Positions 9,215 to 17,510 of a stretch of 64,000 bases of DNA are shown one piece after another. Made by a program: the position numbers and the translations under genes. Below the pieces are notes generated by a model, which saw only the letters and a program-made list of their open reading frames with translations, had not been told where the DNA came from and did not search any database. The stretch spans positions 18,024 through 82,023 of the forward strand of contig CASBQF010000272.1 in the NCBI GenBank assembly GCA_949127775.1, in the 5' to 3' direction. The first letter of the stretch is position 1. Each line of letters begins with the position of its first letter. The stretch comes from Oscillatoriales cyanobacterium PMM_0080. GTDB lineage: Bacteria > Cyanobacteriota > Cyanobacteriia > Cyanobacteriales > Microcoleaceae.

Positions 9215-10375
9215 ATGGTAAATCGAAGTGATTTGCGTGTGGCTTGGCTGGTTCCAGAAGTAGAATTGGGTGCATATTGGCAGCCTGTATTGAGAGAGTT
9301 TACAAAAGTATTTAAGAATACTGTATTTTATACTGGTCGCGTTTGGTCTGGGTTCGATCCGATGCTACCGGGAGCATCAGCAATTCAGTTGGTAGGCGAG
9401 ACGAAGTTTGTTGAGACGACGAAGATCGAAACAGGGTACGATCGCGGTTTCATCGCAGTATCGCCCAGTATCATCGGTCATTTGCTAAAATTTAGACCTC
9501 AGATCGTTTTTCCTCAAGCTTTTTCTCTGTGGACTGTCTTGGTAGTGCTGCTAAAACCTCTCTGTGGCTGGAAAATTGCAATTATTTATGATGGTAGTTC
9601 CCCGAATACGGATTTTCGAGATTCTGGTTTTCGGACATTTGTCAGACGCATATTAGCTAAGTTTGCTGATGCTTTTGTTTCTAACAGCCAAGCCGGAAAA
9701 AGATATCTGGTAGAAGCGCTGAATGTACCGGAAGCGGCAGTTTTTACTAGAACTTATTTGGTTCCTGATGCGGAAACGCTACTGAAACCTTTGTCAGTCA
9801 ATAAGCTGGAAAATTTAGGGCTGAAGCAGCCAATTTTTTTGTATGTGGGGCGGATTACAGCTAGAAAAGGAATTAAGACGCTGTTAGAAGCTTGTGCGAT
9901 TCTCAAAAAGCAAGGATATTCTGATTATACTTTATTAATTGTTGGTAAGGGCGACCAGCAGGAGGAGTTGGAAAGTTTTATTAAGGAGCAAGATTTTCCT
10001 GAGCAAGTAAACTGGGTGGGATGGGTTGATTATGGCAGTTTGGGTACTTATTTTGAGCAAGCTGATATTTTTGTATTTCCGACTTTTGAGGATGTCTGGG
10101 GAATGGTTGTGCCGGAAGCTATGGTGTTTGGAAAACCGATATTGTGTTCTAATGGTGCTGCTTCCTGCGAGTTAGTTGTGGAAGGTGAAAATGGTTATAT
10201 TTTCGATCCTAGCAATGCTCAGGAGTTGTCGGAAAAAATGCGGATTTTTATAGATAATCCTGATTTGATTGAATCGATGGGGGAGAGTTCACGACAGCTC
10301 ATTTCTCAAAAGACTCCTGAAACAGCAGCTAAGGCTTATGTTGAAGTTACATCTTTTTTGATGGGGAAGAGATGA
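9215..10375 (+). CDS. Glycosyltransferase, group 1 (GT4)
   Basis: 386 aa. N-terminal RVAWLVPEVELGAYWQPVL; middle FLYVGRITARKGIKTLLEAC at the start of the C-terminal GT-B domain; then ADIFVFPTFEDVWGMVVPEAMVFGKPILCS, with the two glutamates of the E-x7-E motif. The protein is full length and the frame is intact. Its start follows the previous stop by a single base, with AGG just upstream. It is part of the polysaccharide locus. Confidence 0.85.
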   Translation: MVNRSDLRVAWLVPEVELGAYWQPVLREFTKVFKNTVFYTGRVWSGFDPMLPGASAIQLVGETKFVETTKIETGYDRGFIAVSPSIIGHLLKFRPQIVFPQAFSLWTVLVVLLKPLCGWKIAIIYDGSSPNTDFRDSGFRTFVRRILAKFADAFVSNSQAGKRYLVEALNVPEAAVFTRTYLVPDAETLLKPLSVNKLENLGLKQPIFLYVGRITARKGIKTLLEACAILKKQGYSDYTLLIVGKGDQQEELESFIKEQDFPEQVNWVGWVDYGSLGTYFEQADIFVFPTFEDVWGMVVPEAMVFGKPILCSNGAASCELVVEGENGYIFDPSNAQELSEKMRIFIDNPDLIESMGESSRQLISQKTPETAAKAYVEVTSFLMGKR

Positions 10376-10433
10376 AGAAAGTTCGGCAACGGATTATGTA
10401 ACGGATTTAACGGATTCAAATTACCGATTACCA

Positions 10434-10494
10434 CCCTTCGACTTCGCTCAGGGTAAAATTACCACCCTTCGACTTCGCTCAGGGTAAAATTACC
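10434..10494. repeat. Two tandem copies of a 30-bp palindromic unit
   Basis: The unit ACCACCCTTCGACTTCGCTC followed by AGGGTAAAATT occurs twice head to tail. Each copy contains the palindrome CCCTTCGACTTCGCTCAGGG-type hairpin. It lies between two glycosyltransferase genes and could slow transcription or protect mRNA ends; no function can be read directly. Confidence 0.7.
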
Positions 10495-10509
10495 AATTAC
10501 TAATTACCA

Positions 10510-11739
10510 ATGAAAGTTTTATTATCTGCTTTTGCTTGCGAACCAAATCTCGGCTCTGAAGAGGGAGTGGGATGGAATACAGTTATCCAATCTGCTAAGT
10601 ATCACGAAAGTTGGGTATTTACACGGACGTTTTGTCGATCGTACATTGAAGCAGAACTAGAACGCAATCCAGTCCCAAACCTACATTTTGTTTATTTCGA
10701 TCCGTTTGGGTGGAGCGAAGATTGGAAGGGAAAACAGGGATTGCTGCAACTTCATTATTATTTGTGGCAAATCTGGGCTTATTTTATTGCTCGAAAGCTC
10801 GATCGCGCGATCGGTTTTGATATAGTACATCACGTAACCTATGTCAAACATTGGTCTCCCAGTTTCCTAGCACTGTTGCCACATCCTTTTATTTGGGGGC
10901 CTGTGGGCGGTGCAGAAGCAGCACCAAAGCCTTTTTGGCAAGATTTTAGTCGCCGGGGCAAAATTTATGAAACGCTGCGAGCATTGGCTCAAAGCGTCGG
11001 AGAACGCGACCCATTTGTGGGGCTGACGGCGCGCCGCAGTGTCGTGGCGCTGGCGACTACCGAAGAAACCGCAGCCAGACTGCGATTTCTGAAAGCACCA
11101 AACGTGAAAATTTTCTCGCAAGTTGGTTTGTCGCAACAGGAGATTCAGGAATTAGAGAAATTTCCAATTCCGCCGGAGGAACCTGTTAGATTTATCAGTG
11201 TTGGTCGCCTTCTACATTGGAAAGGAGTACACTTGGGACTCCGTGCATTTGCGGAGGCGAAGCTGGAAAAATCGGAATATTGGATTGTCGGAGACGGCCC
11301 GGAAAGACAGCGTTTGGAAGCTTTAGCCACAGAACTGGGAATTGCAAATAAAGTATTATTTTGGGGAGCTTTACCGCGCGCTGAAACCCTTTTTAAAATG
11401 GGGCAGTCTCACGTTCTCCTCCATCCGAGTTTGCATGACTCTGGCGGTTTTGTGTGTACGGAAATGATGGGGGTTGGGCGTCCGACGATTTGTTTGGATT
11501 TGGGCGGGCCTGCAACTCAAGTGACTGCTGAAACGGGCATCAAAGTGGCTGCTATTAATCCCACTCTTGCCGTGAAAGGTCTAGCAGAGGCTATAGTGTG
11601 TTTAGCTGGCGATCGTGAATTGCGATCGCGTTTAGGTCGATCGGGTCAAAAGCGGGTTAGGGAAATTTATGATTGGAATGTAAAAGGTAAATTTTTTGCC
11701 GAATTGTGCGAAGATGTACTCAACGAAAAATCACGATAA
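10510..11739 (+). CDS. Glycosyltransferase, group 1 (GT4)
   Basis: 409 aa. It begins MKVLLSAFACEPNLGSEEGVGW, a form common in cyanobacterial GT4 proteins. The second domain opens with RFISVGRLLHWKGVHLGLRA and has VLLHPSLHDSGGFVCTEMMGVGRPTICLD (positions about 299-327), where the canonical E-x7-E region is modified: the first acidic residue is replaced by D/S-G-G while the second E is kept. It is probably a retaining sugar transferase of the same locus. No SD is evident directly upstream, which is common in cyanobacteria. Confidence 0.82.
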   Translation: MKVLLSAFACEPNLGSEEGVGWNTVIQSAKYHESWVFTRTFCRSYIEAELERNPVPNLHFVYFDPFGWSEDWKGKQGLLQLHYYLWQIWAYFIARKLDRAIGFDIVHHVTYVKHWSPSFLALLPHPFIWGPVGGAEAAPKPFWQDFSRRGKIYETLRALAQSVGERDPFVGLTARRSVVALATTEETAARLRFLKAPNVKIFSQVGLSQQEIQELEKFPIPPEEPVRFISVGRLLHWKGVHLGLRAFAEAKLEKSEYWIVGDGPERQRLEALATELGIANKVLFWGALPRAETLFKMGQSHVLLHPSLHDSGGFVCTEMMGVGRPTICLDLGGPATQVTAETGIKVAAINPTLAVKGLAEAIVCLAGDRELRSRLGRSGQKRVREIYDWNVKGKFFAELCEDVLNEKSR

Positions 11740-11795
11740 CTTCTGATTTGTTCGATCGCAAAAACAGAAAAACATATTTGTGAGGAGAGTCAAAA

Positions 11796-12878
11796 TTGAG
11801 CGTTGCAATTATTACTGGAGCCGCAGGTTTAATAGGTTCTGAAGCCTGTAAATTTTTTGCTCAACAAGGCTTCGATGTTGTCGGAATCGACAATAATATG
11901 CGCCAGTTCTTCTTTGGTGCAGATGCTTCTACAAATTGGAACCGTCAACAACTAGAAAAGTCCTTGGGGACAAAGTATTTTCACCTAGATGTTGATATTC
12001 GCGACTATGAAGCGATTACTAACATCTTTCAGCGGTACGGTGAAGATGTCGAATTAGTGATTCACACGGCAGCCCAACCTAGCCATGATTGGGCTGCACG
12101 CGCTCCTAAAATAGATTTTACCGTCAACGCCAACGGTACTCTCAATCTTTTAGAAGCAACTCGTTTGTACTGCCCCAAAGCAGTTTTCATTTTTACATCA
12201 ACAAATAAAGTATATGGGGATACACCAAACAGATTGCCTTTAGTTGAGTTAGAACATAGGTGGGAAATTGAACCTGGTCATACCTACGAAGGTGGCATTC
12301 GGGAAGATATGTCCATCGACCAATGTTTGCATAGTTTGTTTGGTGCTTCCAAAGTAGCGGCTGATATTTTAGTCCAAGAATACGGCCGCTATTTTGAGAT
12401 GAAAACCGCTTGTTTTCGCGGTGGCTGTCTCACCGGGCCAAATCATTCTGGAACTCAATTGCATGGGTTTTTAGCTTATTTAATGAAATGTGCGGCGACG
12501 GGAACTGCTTACACCGTGTTTGGCTACAAAGGCAAGCAAGTTCGTGATAACATTCACAGTGCAGATTTAATTTCAGCATTTTATGAATTTTATAAAGCTC
12601 CGAGAAGTGGACAAGTTTACAACATGGGAGGTGGCAGATACAGTAATTGTTCAATGCTAGAAGCTATCCAAATGTGCGAGACAATTGCAGAACGAAAATT
12701 TAATTCGACTTATGCTGAAGGAAATCGCGTTGGCGATCACATTTGGTGGATTAGCGACAATTCCAAATTCGCCAGTCACTATCCTGACTGGAAAATGAAA
12801 TACAATGTTAAACAAATTCTACAGGAGATTTATGATTGTAACCGGGAGCGTTGGCTGAAAGAAGAAGCGAAGGATTGA
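11796..12878 (+). CDS. NAD-dependent sugar epimerase/dehydratase, CDP-paratose 2-epimerase-like
   Basis: 360 aa starting at a TTG, chosen because GAGGAGAG sits seven bases upstream and no in-frame ATG is near. Residues 1-12 contain the Rossmann motif [33 protein letters not shown] and [11 protein letters not shown] match the extended SDR family of the RfbE/Tyv (CDP-paratose 2-epimerase) type. The usual catalytic Tyr of YxxxK is a Phe in LFGASK; this may be typical of the subgroup. It probably modifies a nucleotide sugar used by the transferases of this locus. Its last 25 codons are duplicated immediately downstream (see findings). Confidence 0.82.
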   Translation: MSVAIITGAAGLIGSEACKFFAQQGFDVVGIDNNMRQFFFGADASTNWNRQQLEKSLGTKYFHLDVDIRDYEAITNIFQRYGEDVELVIHTAAQPSHDWAARAPKIDFTVNANGTLNLLEATRLYCPKAVFIFTSTNKVYGDTPNRLPLVELEHRWEIEPGHTYEGGIREDMSIDQCLHSLFGASKVAADILVQEYGRYFEMKTACFRGGCLTGPNHSGTQLHGFLAYLMKCAATGTAYTVFGYKGKQVRDNIHSADLISAFYEFYKAPRSGQVYNMGGGRYSNCSMLEAIQMCETIAERKFNSTYAEGNRVGDHIWWISDNSKFASHYPDWKMKYNVKQILQEIYDCNRERWLKEEAKD

Positions 12879-13040
12879 ACGATAAAAAGAATGTGCTGGC
12901 AATTTTGGCAAACGATTGAATACAAAGTTAAACAAATCCTACAGGAGATTTATGAGTGTAACGCAGAGCGTTGGCTTAAAGAGGTGTTCCATGATTGATT
13001 TAGGGAAAAAGAACGTACTCGGGATATTAGTAAATGCCGT
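12796..13040. repeat. Imperfect tandem duplication of the epimerase-3'/transferase-5' junction
   Basis: Two units about 120 bp long lie head to tail (12796-12915 and 12916 onward). Both encode the same epimerase C-terminus: unit 1 gives [18 protein letters not shown] and unit 2 gives [18 protein letters not shown], each followed by a stop. After that stop, unit 1 continues with a decayed copy of the transferase N-terminus (KKNVLAILAND then stop) that matches KKNVLGILVNA of the live gene in unit 2. The units have diverged, so this is an old duplication or a recombination between two related loci. Confidence 0.85.
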
Positions 13041-13797
13041 TAATTATGAAGCGGCTGTTAGCAAAATTATGGCGGCAGCCAGCGCCGGAAAACCACTGTC
13101 AGTTTCTGCTCTAGCGGTTCACGGGGTAATGACTGGGGTTCTTGACAGCACTCACCGCTATCGGATCAATCATATTGACTTAGTATTGCCAGACGGACAG
13201 CCGGTCAGGTGGGCGTTAAATTGGCTCTATAATACGGAATTGCCCGATCGCGTTTGTGGGCCAAATGCGATGTTACAAATTTGTGAACGTGCAGCCGAAG
13301 AAGGACTATCCATCTATTTGTATGGCTCTAAACCTTCTGTACTGGAAGCTTTATCTCAGAATCTCTGCGAGCGTTTTCCCAAGTTAATTATTGCTGGAAC
13401 TCAGCCCTCTAAATTTAGGAACATTTCGCCAGAAGAAAAACAGGAAATTGCCCAGCAAATTCGCGATAGCGGTGCAGCAATTACTTTTGTCGGTTTGGGG
13501 TGTCCGCGACAAGAAGTTTGGGCTTACGAATACCGGGATGAGCTATCAATGCCCCTGATTGCTGTAGGTGCTGCTTACGATTTTCATTCGGGAAATTTGG
13601 CTAAATCTCCTGAGTTTTTATCTAAGATAGGTTTGGAATGGCTGTTTAGGTTGATAAAGGAACCCCGACGACTGTGGCAGCGTTATGTTTTGTTGAATCC
13701 GCTGTATATCTGGCTGTTTTTGCTGCAAGCTTTGAAACTAAAAGAGTTTGATCCCAAAGACGCTACACCGCCTGTGGAAGAAGTATTGTATGGTTAA
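12991..13797 (+). CDS. WecG/TagA/CpsF family glycosyltransferase
   Basis: 268 aa from ATG 12991, chosen because AGAGGTG sits just upstream and the protein then opens with KKNVLGILVNAVNYEAAV, the usual WecG start. An in-frame ATG at 12952 with a good AGGAG exists, but that sequence is the duplicated tail of the epimerase gene. Family motifs: VLPDGQPVRWALNWL, YLYGSKPSVLEALSQNL, and ITFVGLGCPRQEVWAYEY. These enzymes transfer ManNAc-type residues or related sugars onto undecaprenyl-PP-linked acceptors at the membrane. It overlaps the stop of the duplicated epimerase tail, suggesting that the ancestral pair overlapped. Confidence 0.85.
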   Translation: MIDLGKKNVLGILVNAVNYEAAVSKIMAAASAGKPLSVSALAVHGVMTGVLDSTHRYRINHIDLVLPDGQPVRWALNWLYNTELPDRVCGPNAMLQICERAAEEGLSIYLYGSKPSVLEALSQNLCERFPKLIIAGTQPSKFRNISPEEKQEIAQQIRDSGAAITFVGLGCPRQEVWAYEYRDELSMPLIAVGAAYDFHSGNLAKSPEFLSKIGLEWLFRLIKEPRRLWQRYVLLNPLYIWLFLLQALKLKEFDPKDATPPVEEVLYG

Positions 13798-13819
13798 AAT
13801 TTCCAGCACTTCTGTAAAT

Positions 13820-13953
13820 TCAATTCCGGTTGTATTCAGACATGATAGAGGAGACGGCAGTGCCGTTTCCCTACCCAAAATAATATTGTAGGGAAACGGC
13901 ACTACCGTCTCCTAATTTCGCGTAATAATTCCGATGCTACGGGATTTGATATA
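13820..13953. repeat. Palindromic repeat family 1 copy (GAGACGGCAGTGCCGTCTCC type)
   Basis: Outer inverted arms TCAATTCCGG...(left) and ...GGGATTTGATATA (right) enclose a GGAGACGGCAGTGCCGTTTCC / GGAAACGGCACTACCGTCTCC hairpin. It belongs to a family with further copies at 39582-39715, 41846-41983 and 55089-55231, and partial ones elsewhere in the window. It lies between convergent genes, where it could act as a bidirectional transcription barrier (inference). Confidence 0.75.
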
Positions 13954-13967
13954 ACTTACTGTCTATG

Positions 13968-14264
13968 TTACTGAGGAAGTATCAGCCGTCCTTGTTGAAT
14001 CATTTGGAGGACTTGAGTTCGACAGCCTGCGCAGGCGCAGCCTAAAGTTATGATGGCGAGGTTTCCGATTTTGTCAGAGTTGATTTCTGGTAGCGAGGAT
14101 TGGCTTTCGTCTTGATTTATGTCTGGATTTGCTGCGATTTCGCCATTGAGATTAATGGTTTGATTTGGGGAAATTCGGGTGCTAGCGTTGGCGGGATTTA
14201 CCGCTAAGAGCATTAAGGCTACAGAACCAGAGCAGCCCAACAAAGTTAGTAGGTTTTTGTTCAC
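13968..14264 (-). CDS. Small secreted protein of unknown function
   Basis: 98 aa, GTG start with AGGAAA upstream. Residues 1-27 form a signal peptide (MNKNLLTLLGCSG, then a hydrophobic stretch ending ANA), so it is exported. The mature part is short and hydrophilic, with a cluster GCACAGCRT around residues 74-82 whose C-x-C-x2-C cysteines could bind metal or form a disulphide. I do not recognise a family. It stands alone between convergent and divergent neighbours. Confidence 0.6.
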   Translation of the reverse strand: MNKNLLTLLGCSGSVALMLLAVNPANASTRISPNQTINLNGEIAANPDINQDESQSSLPEINSDKIGNLAIITLGCACAGCRTQVLQMIQQGRLILPQ

Positions 14265-14415
14265 GATAACTTTCCTGTAGAATAGTAGGATTTTAGTTTA
14301 ACAGATCGATCGATAGATTTGAGCCGATCGCCCAAAATGTCACTTTGTATTTGAGATTGCTTGTTTGTATTGAAACAAGCTTGGGAATAAGTCTAGTCTA
14401 AATTCAGGCTCTGGT

Positions 14416-15885
14416 ATGTTTGTGGGAAAATTAAACAGATTCGAGCCGATCGACCGTGCGGCTTTATTATTGATGCTATCGCTGAGTTTGGCGATCGGGT
14501 TTTTGCTGCTGGGAGGCGATCGATCTTTGCCGAAAGTGCGCGATTTTAGCTGGCAAAACAAACAAGTAGGGGCGAGAGATACCGCTTTTATTCTAACTTT
14601 CAGTCGGCCGATGGATCATGCAAGCGTAGAAGCAAATCTGCACGTCGAGCCGCCTTTGCCGGGAAAAATTAGTTGGTCGGGGCGGCGGATGGTATATACT
14701 TTGATAGCGCCTCCCCAGTACGATCGCACTTATAAAATTTCATTGCAACAAGCGCGGGAAAAAATAGGTTCTGACAAAACAGGAAATGCGATCGCACCGT
14801 TTGTCAGTCAATTTAGCACGCCCGATCGCGCTTTTGTTTACACGGGCACAGAAGCCGCCGAAAAAGGGCGGTTAATTCTCTACAATCTCACCCGCAAACA
14901 AAAAATCATCCTCACTCCTGAGAATTTGGTCGTTAAAGATTATAGAATCTACCCAGCGGGCGATCGCATTTTATTTTCTGCTAGCGAATGGTCGAAATAT
15001 AAGCCTGGTTTGTACGAACAATCTTTGTATGCCGTCACTACAGGCAGAAGTTCCGATCCGGCTCAAAAACCGGGTACTATCCAACAGATTTTAGGCAATC
15101 AAGAGTACGAAAATCTCAAATTTGATTTGTCTCCCGACGGCAAGGCGATCGCAGTTCAGCGCGCCAAGAGAGGCAATGCAGAGGATATCGGTTTGTGGGT
15201 AGTGCGATCGGAAATTGACCCTATTCCACAGCGGTTGTTGAGTCGGCCGGCGGGCGAATTTGCGATCGGCCCAGACAGTGCAACTTACGCCAATCCCCAA
15301 GCAGACGGCATCGCTATTTTATCTCTCACACCAAACGTCAAACCTTTAGAATTCATACCATCATTTCGGAGAGTTTTTAGCTTCAGTCCAGACGGTAGAG
15401 AATCAGCAATGCTGAAGTACAATAGCGATAGCGATTTTAGCCAATCAATATTCTTGGTAACAAATCACGAATTTCAAAAAGAACTAATCCGCACCGCCGG
15501 AGAATTTATCAACTGTCAGTTTGATCCCAGAAAGCCTCAGCTTTACTGCTTATTAACCAGGCGGAAGCCCGGGACAGGTTTTTCCGAGCAACTTACTCTC
15601 GAAGCAATTAATTTGCAGACTTTTGCCGTAAAACCGCTGTTAGTTTTGCCCGATCAAGTGGAGACAAAAATGAGTTTGTCGCCCGATGGGTTAGAATTGC
15701 TATTAGATCGGGTGGTTGCCAAAAAATCGGAAGCAGTCACAGGAGATTTGAGAACAGATGCCGGAAGTGCGATCGGCTCTTCAAATCTCATACTTGTAAA
15801 CTTAAAGAATGCAGGCGTATCTAATAATTCTCCATCAACAGAAGAATTGCCTTTAAAAGGATTTCGCCCGCGCTGGTTGCCCTAG
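14416..15885 (+). CDS. Membrane-anchored protein with Ig-like and beta-propeller regions
   Basis: 489 aa. An N-terminal hydrophobic segment (about residues 15-33) is an uncleaved anchor or signal. Residues 45-130 (DTAFILTFSRPMDHASVEANL...) match a bacterial Ig-like fold of the Big_5 type. From about residue 140 onward, repeats such as ILFSASEWS, KFDLSPDGKAIAVQ, VFSFSPDGRESAML and KMSLSPDGLELLLD are WD40/TolB-like propeller blades carrying the SPDG signature. It probably faces the periplasm. No catalytic residues are seen and the role is unknown. The frame is intact. Confidence 0.65.
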   Translation: MFVGKLNRFEPIDRAALLLMLSLSLAIGFLLLGGDRSLPKVRDFSWQNKQVGARDTAFILTFSRPMDHASVEANLHVEPPLPGKISWSGRRMVYTLIAPPQYDRTYKISLQQAREKIGSDKTGNAIAPFVSQFSTPDRAFVYTGTEAAEKGRLILYNLTRKQKIILTPENLVVKDYRIYPAGDRILFSASEWSKYKPGLYEQSLYAVTTGRSSDPAQKPGTIQQILGNQEYENLKFDLSPDGKAIAVQRAKRGNAEDIGLWVVRSEIDPIPQRLLSRPAGEFAIGPDSATYANPQADGIAILSLTPNVKPLEFIPSFRRVFSFSPDGRESAMLKYNSDSDFSQSIFLVTNHEFQKELIRTAGEFINCQFDPRKPQLYCLLTRRKPGTGFSEQLTLEAINLQTFAVKPLLVLPDQVETKMSLSPDGLELLLDRVVAKKSEAVTGDLRTDAGSAIGSSNLILVNLKNAGVSNNSPSTEELPLKGFRPRWLP

Positions 15886-15904
15886 AAAATCAACAATCAA
15901 AAAT

Positions 15905-15990
15905 CAGATAACTTGACTCTTCAGTCTGCGGAGGCAGACTTAGTTTGTGTAGTAGCGGTTTCAACCGCCGACTCACTACAAACCTTTCTA
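15905..15990. repeat. Hairpin repeat (AGCGGTTTCAACCGCCG type)
   Basis: Contains GTCTGCGGAGGCAGAC followed by GTAGTAGCGGTTTCAACCGCC. Close relatives occur at 17413-17465 and, strikingly, at the 3' end of the aspartase coding sequence (17514-17553). It lies between convergent genes. Confidence 0.65.
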
Positions 15991-15997
15991 CAAACCT

Positions 15998-16957
15998 TTA
16001 TTTTCCGGCATAAGCCCCCATCCGTTCTTTGATAAACCGGATATAAAAATGCCTAAAAGTAGACTTAATCACACGGGGCATCCCAAAGTCGATCGGCATC
16101 ATATTTTCAGGCAACTTCCAATCCAAAACCTTGAGACTTTCCGGGTGCAAAAGCGGAAAATCGATCGCCTCCAAATTCGAGCAAAGTCCCAATCTCATCG
16201 CCGCAGCTACAGTCGGAACCAGCGCCGGATCGACATTAATAACTTCAACTACCGTTCTATCCAACGCAAACACATCATCAGACGCGCCCAAGATTCCCAA
16301 AAACTTAGGTTCGCCGCCGCTTGGCCCGTTACCTTCGTGACCGATTATTCCATCCAAAATTGTCAAATTTGGGTTAATTGTGCGGGCAGTTTCTACCAGC
16401 ATTTGACCGAATCTGGCGCTATCTTTGCCAGCTTCCATGTGCCACCAAGCCTTCATTTTTCCGGGCACGCAGCCGAACAAGTTTTTGACGCCCATTGTCA
16501 CGGTTAATTGAACGTGAGATTTGAGTTTGGGCAAGTTAATCACGACATCTGCTTCCATTGCTTCTTTGCAAATTCGCAGATGATTGAAATCTTTGCTGAC
16601 AGTTTCGTAGCGTTTTCCTTGAAATTCAACTACTGGCAAATTCAGTTCTTCTAACAGTGGTAAATAACCATTGGCTTTGGCGACACCCATCGCGCTACCA
16701 AAAGCTGGACTGTCTCCTAAAAACGGTTTTCCTCCTGCTTCGATGACCATTTTTGCCACGCAGTAAACTAATTCCGGGCGGGTGACGCATTCTTTGGTAG
16801 GGCGAGAACCTGTGAGGAGGTTGGGTTTGAGAAGAACCCGATCGCCCTTTTTGACAAAAGCCGAGATTCCGCCCCAGGGTGCGAGCAAATTTTCTAAAGA
16901 TATTTGTAGATTTGGGCGATCGTATGAATTAGCACGAATTAAACTAACAGTAGACAT
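15998..16957 (-). CDS. DUF362 domain protein
   Basis: 319 aa, ATG preceded by AGGAAACC. It follows the DUF362 pattern: RVLLKPNLLTG near residue 42, PELVYCVAKMVIEAGGKPFLGDSPAFG, VINLPKLKSHVQLTVTMGVKNLFGCVPG and LTILDGIIGHEGNGPSGG. DUF362 proteins are often fused to or found with ferredoxin domains, but no CxxCxxC cluster is present here, so this is the stand-alone form. Biochemical role is not established from sequence. Confidence 0.8.
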   Translation of the reverse strand: MSTVSLIRANSYDRPNLQISLENLLAPWGGISAFVKKGDRVLLKPNLLTGSRPTKECVTRPELVYCVAKMVIEAGGKPFLGDSPAFGSAMGVAKANGYLPLLEELNLPVVEFQGKRYETVSKDFNHLRICKEAMEADVVINLPKLKSHVQLTVTMGVKNLFGCVPGKMKAWWHMEAGKDSARFGQMLVETARTINPNLTILDGIIGHEGNGPSGGEPKFLGILGASDDVFALDRTVVEVINVDPALVPTVAAAMRLGLCSNLEAIDFPLLHPESLKVLDWKLPENMMPIDFGMPRVIKSTFRHFYIRFIKERMGAYAGK

Positions 16958-16987
16958 AGTGGTTTCCTATTTAAGGTTATTAAAAAG

Positions 16988-17053
16988 TTTGTAGTAAGGA
17001 CTTTAGTCCTTTTCTTTCCGAGTTATTCAGGACTAAAGTCCCTACTACGAACC
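16988..17053. repeat. Palindromic repeat (GTAGTAAGGACTTTAGTCC type)
   Basis: GTAGTAAGGACTTTAGTCC on the left and GGACTAAAGTCCCTACTAC on the right form a long hairpin. Two more copies lie at 29175-29237 and 29302-29369. It separates two minus-strand genes. Confidence 0.75.
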
Positions 17054-17059
17054 TTACTT

Positions 17060-17383
17060 TTAAGACATCGGCAACCTACCAGCAGCAGCCCGCTGCATGG
17101 TATTAACTCGCATGGAATTAGGGAATATTCCTTGACCTTGAAGTTCGGGAATAGGTGGTTTTATTTCTACTTTTACCAACCGAGAAGTACAGATAAGAAC
17201 CGTTTGATCGACCAAATGGAAAGTCAACCAAGGTTGGCTTAATAAATGCAGCACTTCCTCTTGAAATTCTTGTGCAGGCATTGGAATAGTAAAGGTTTCT
17301 GTATGACCTTCTACATAATGAAATGTGACTTGAGTTGTGTTCTCTTTGTCTTGAGTTAATTGGCCGAATGAACCTGCACGCAT
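17060..17383 (-). CDS. Conserved hypothetical protein
   Basis: 107 aa from ATG 17383, chosen because GGGGAG lies eight bases upstream; a longer reading back to 17443 would run into a repeat. It is soluble with no signal peptide. The central part, with VTFHYVEGHTETFTIPM and EEVLHLLSQPWLTFHLVDQTVLICTSRLVKVEI, suggests a small alpha/beta protein. No family is recognised. It sits between the DUF362 gene and the aspartase on the same strand, but repeats lie on both sides, so an operon is doubtful. Confidence 0.6.
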   Translation of the reverse strand: MRAGSFGQLTQDKENTTQVTFHYVEGHTETFTIPMPAQEFQEEVLHLLSQPWLTFHLVDQTVLICTSRLVKVEIKPPIPELQGQGIFPNSMRVNTMQRAAAGRLPMS

Positions 17384-17412
17384 AAATTTTGCTCCCCAAT
17401 TTTTAGATATGA

Positions 17413-17465
17413 AAAGACGGCGGTTGAAACCGCGTCTACACAAACAAAGTCCACCTCCGTGGACG
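17413..17465. repeat. Hairpin repeat, inverted relative to the aspartase tail copy
   Basis: GGCGGTTGAAACCGCGTCTA followed by CACAAACAAAGTCCACCTCCGTGGAC. The first 30 bases are nearly the same as the last codons of the aspartase gene read in the opposite direction. Confidence 0.65.
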
Positions 17466-17510
17466 GTCGAAAATAATCTAATTCTAACCGGTTGGTCTTC
17501 AATCCGCGCA

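Noticed and set aside
12916-12990. N-terminal extension of WecG from 12916 or 12952
   Set aside because: The sequence is the duplicated epimerase tail in another frame; the AGGAG before 12952 belongs to epimerase codons. The ATG at 12991 has its own SD and the conserved start.
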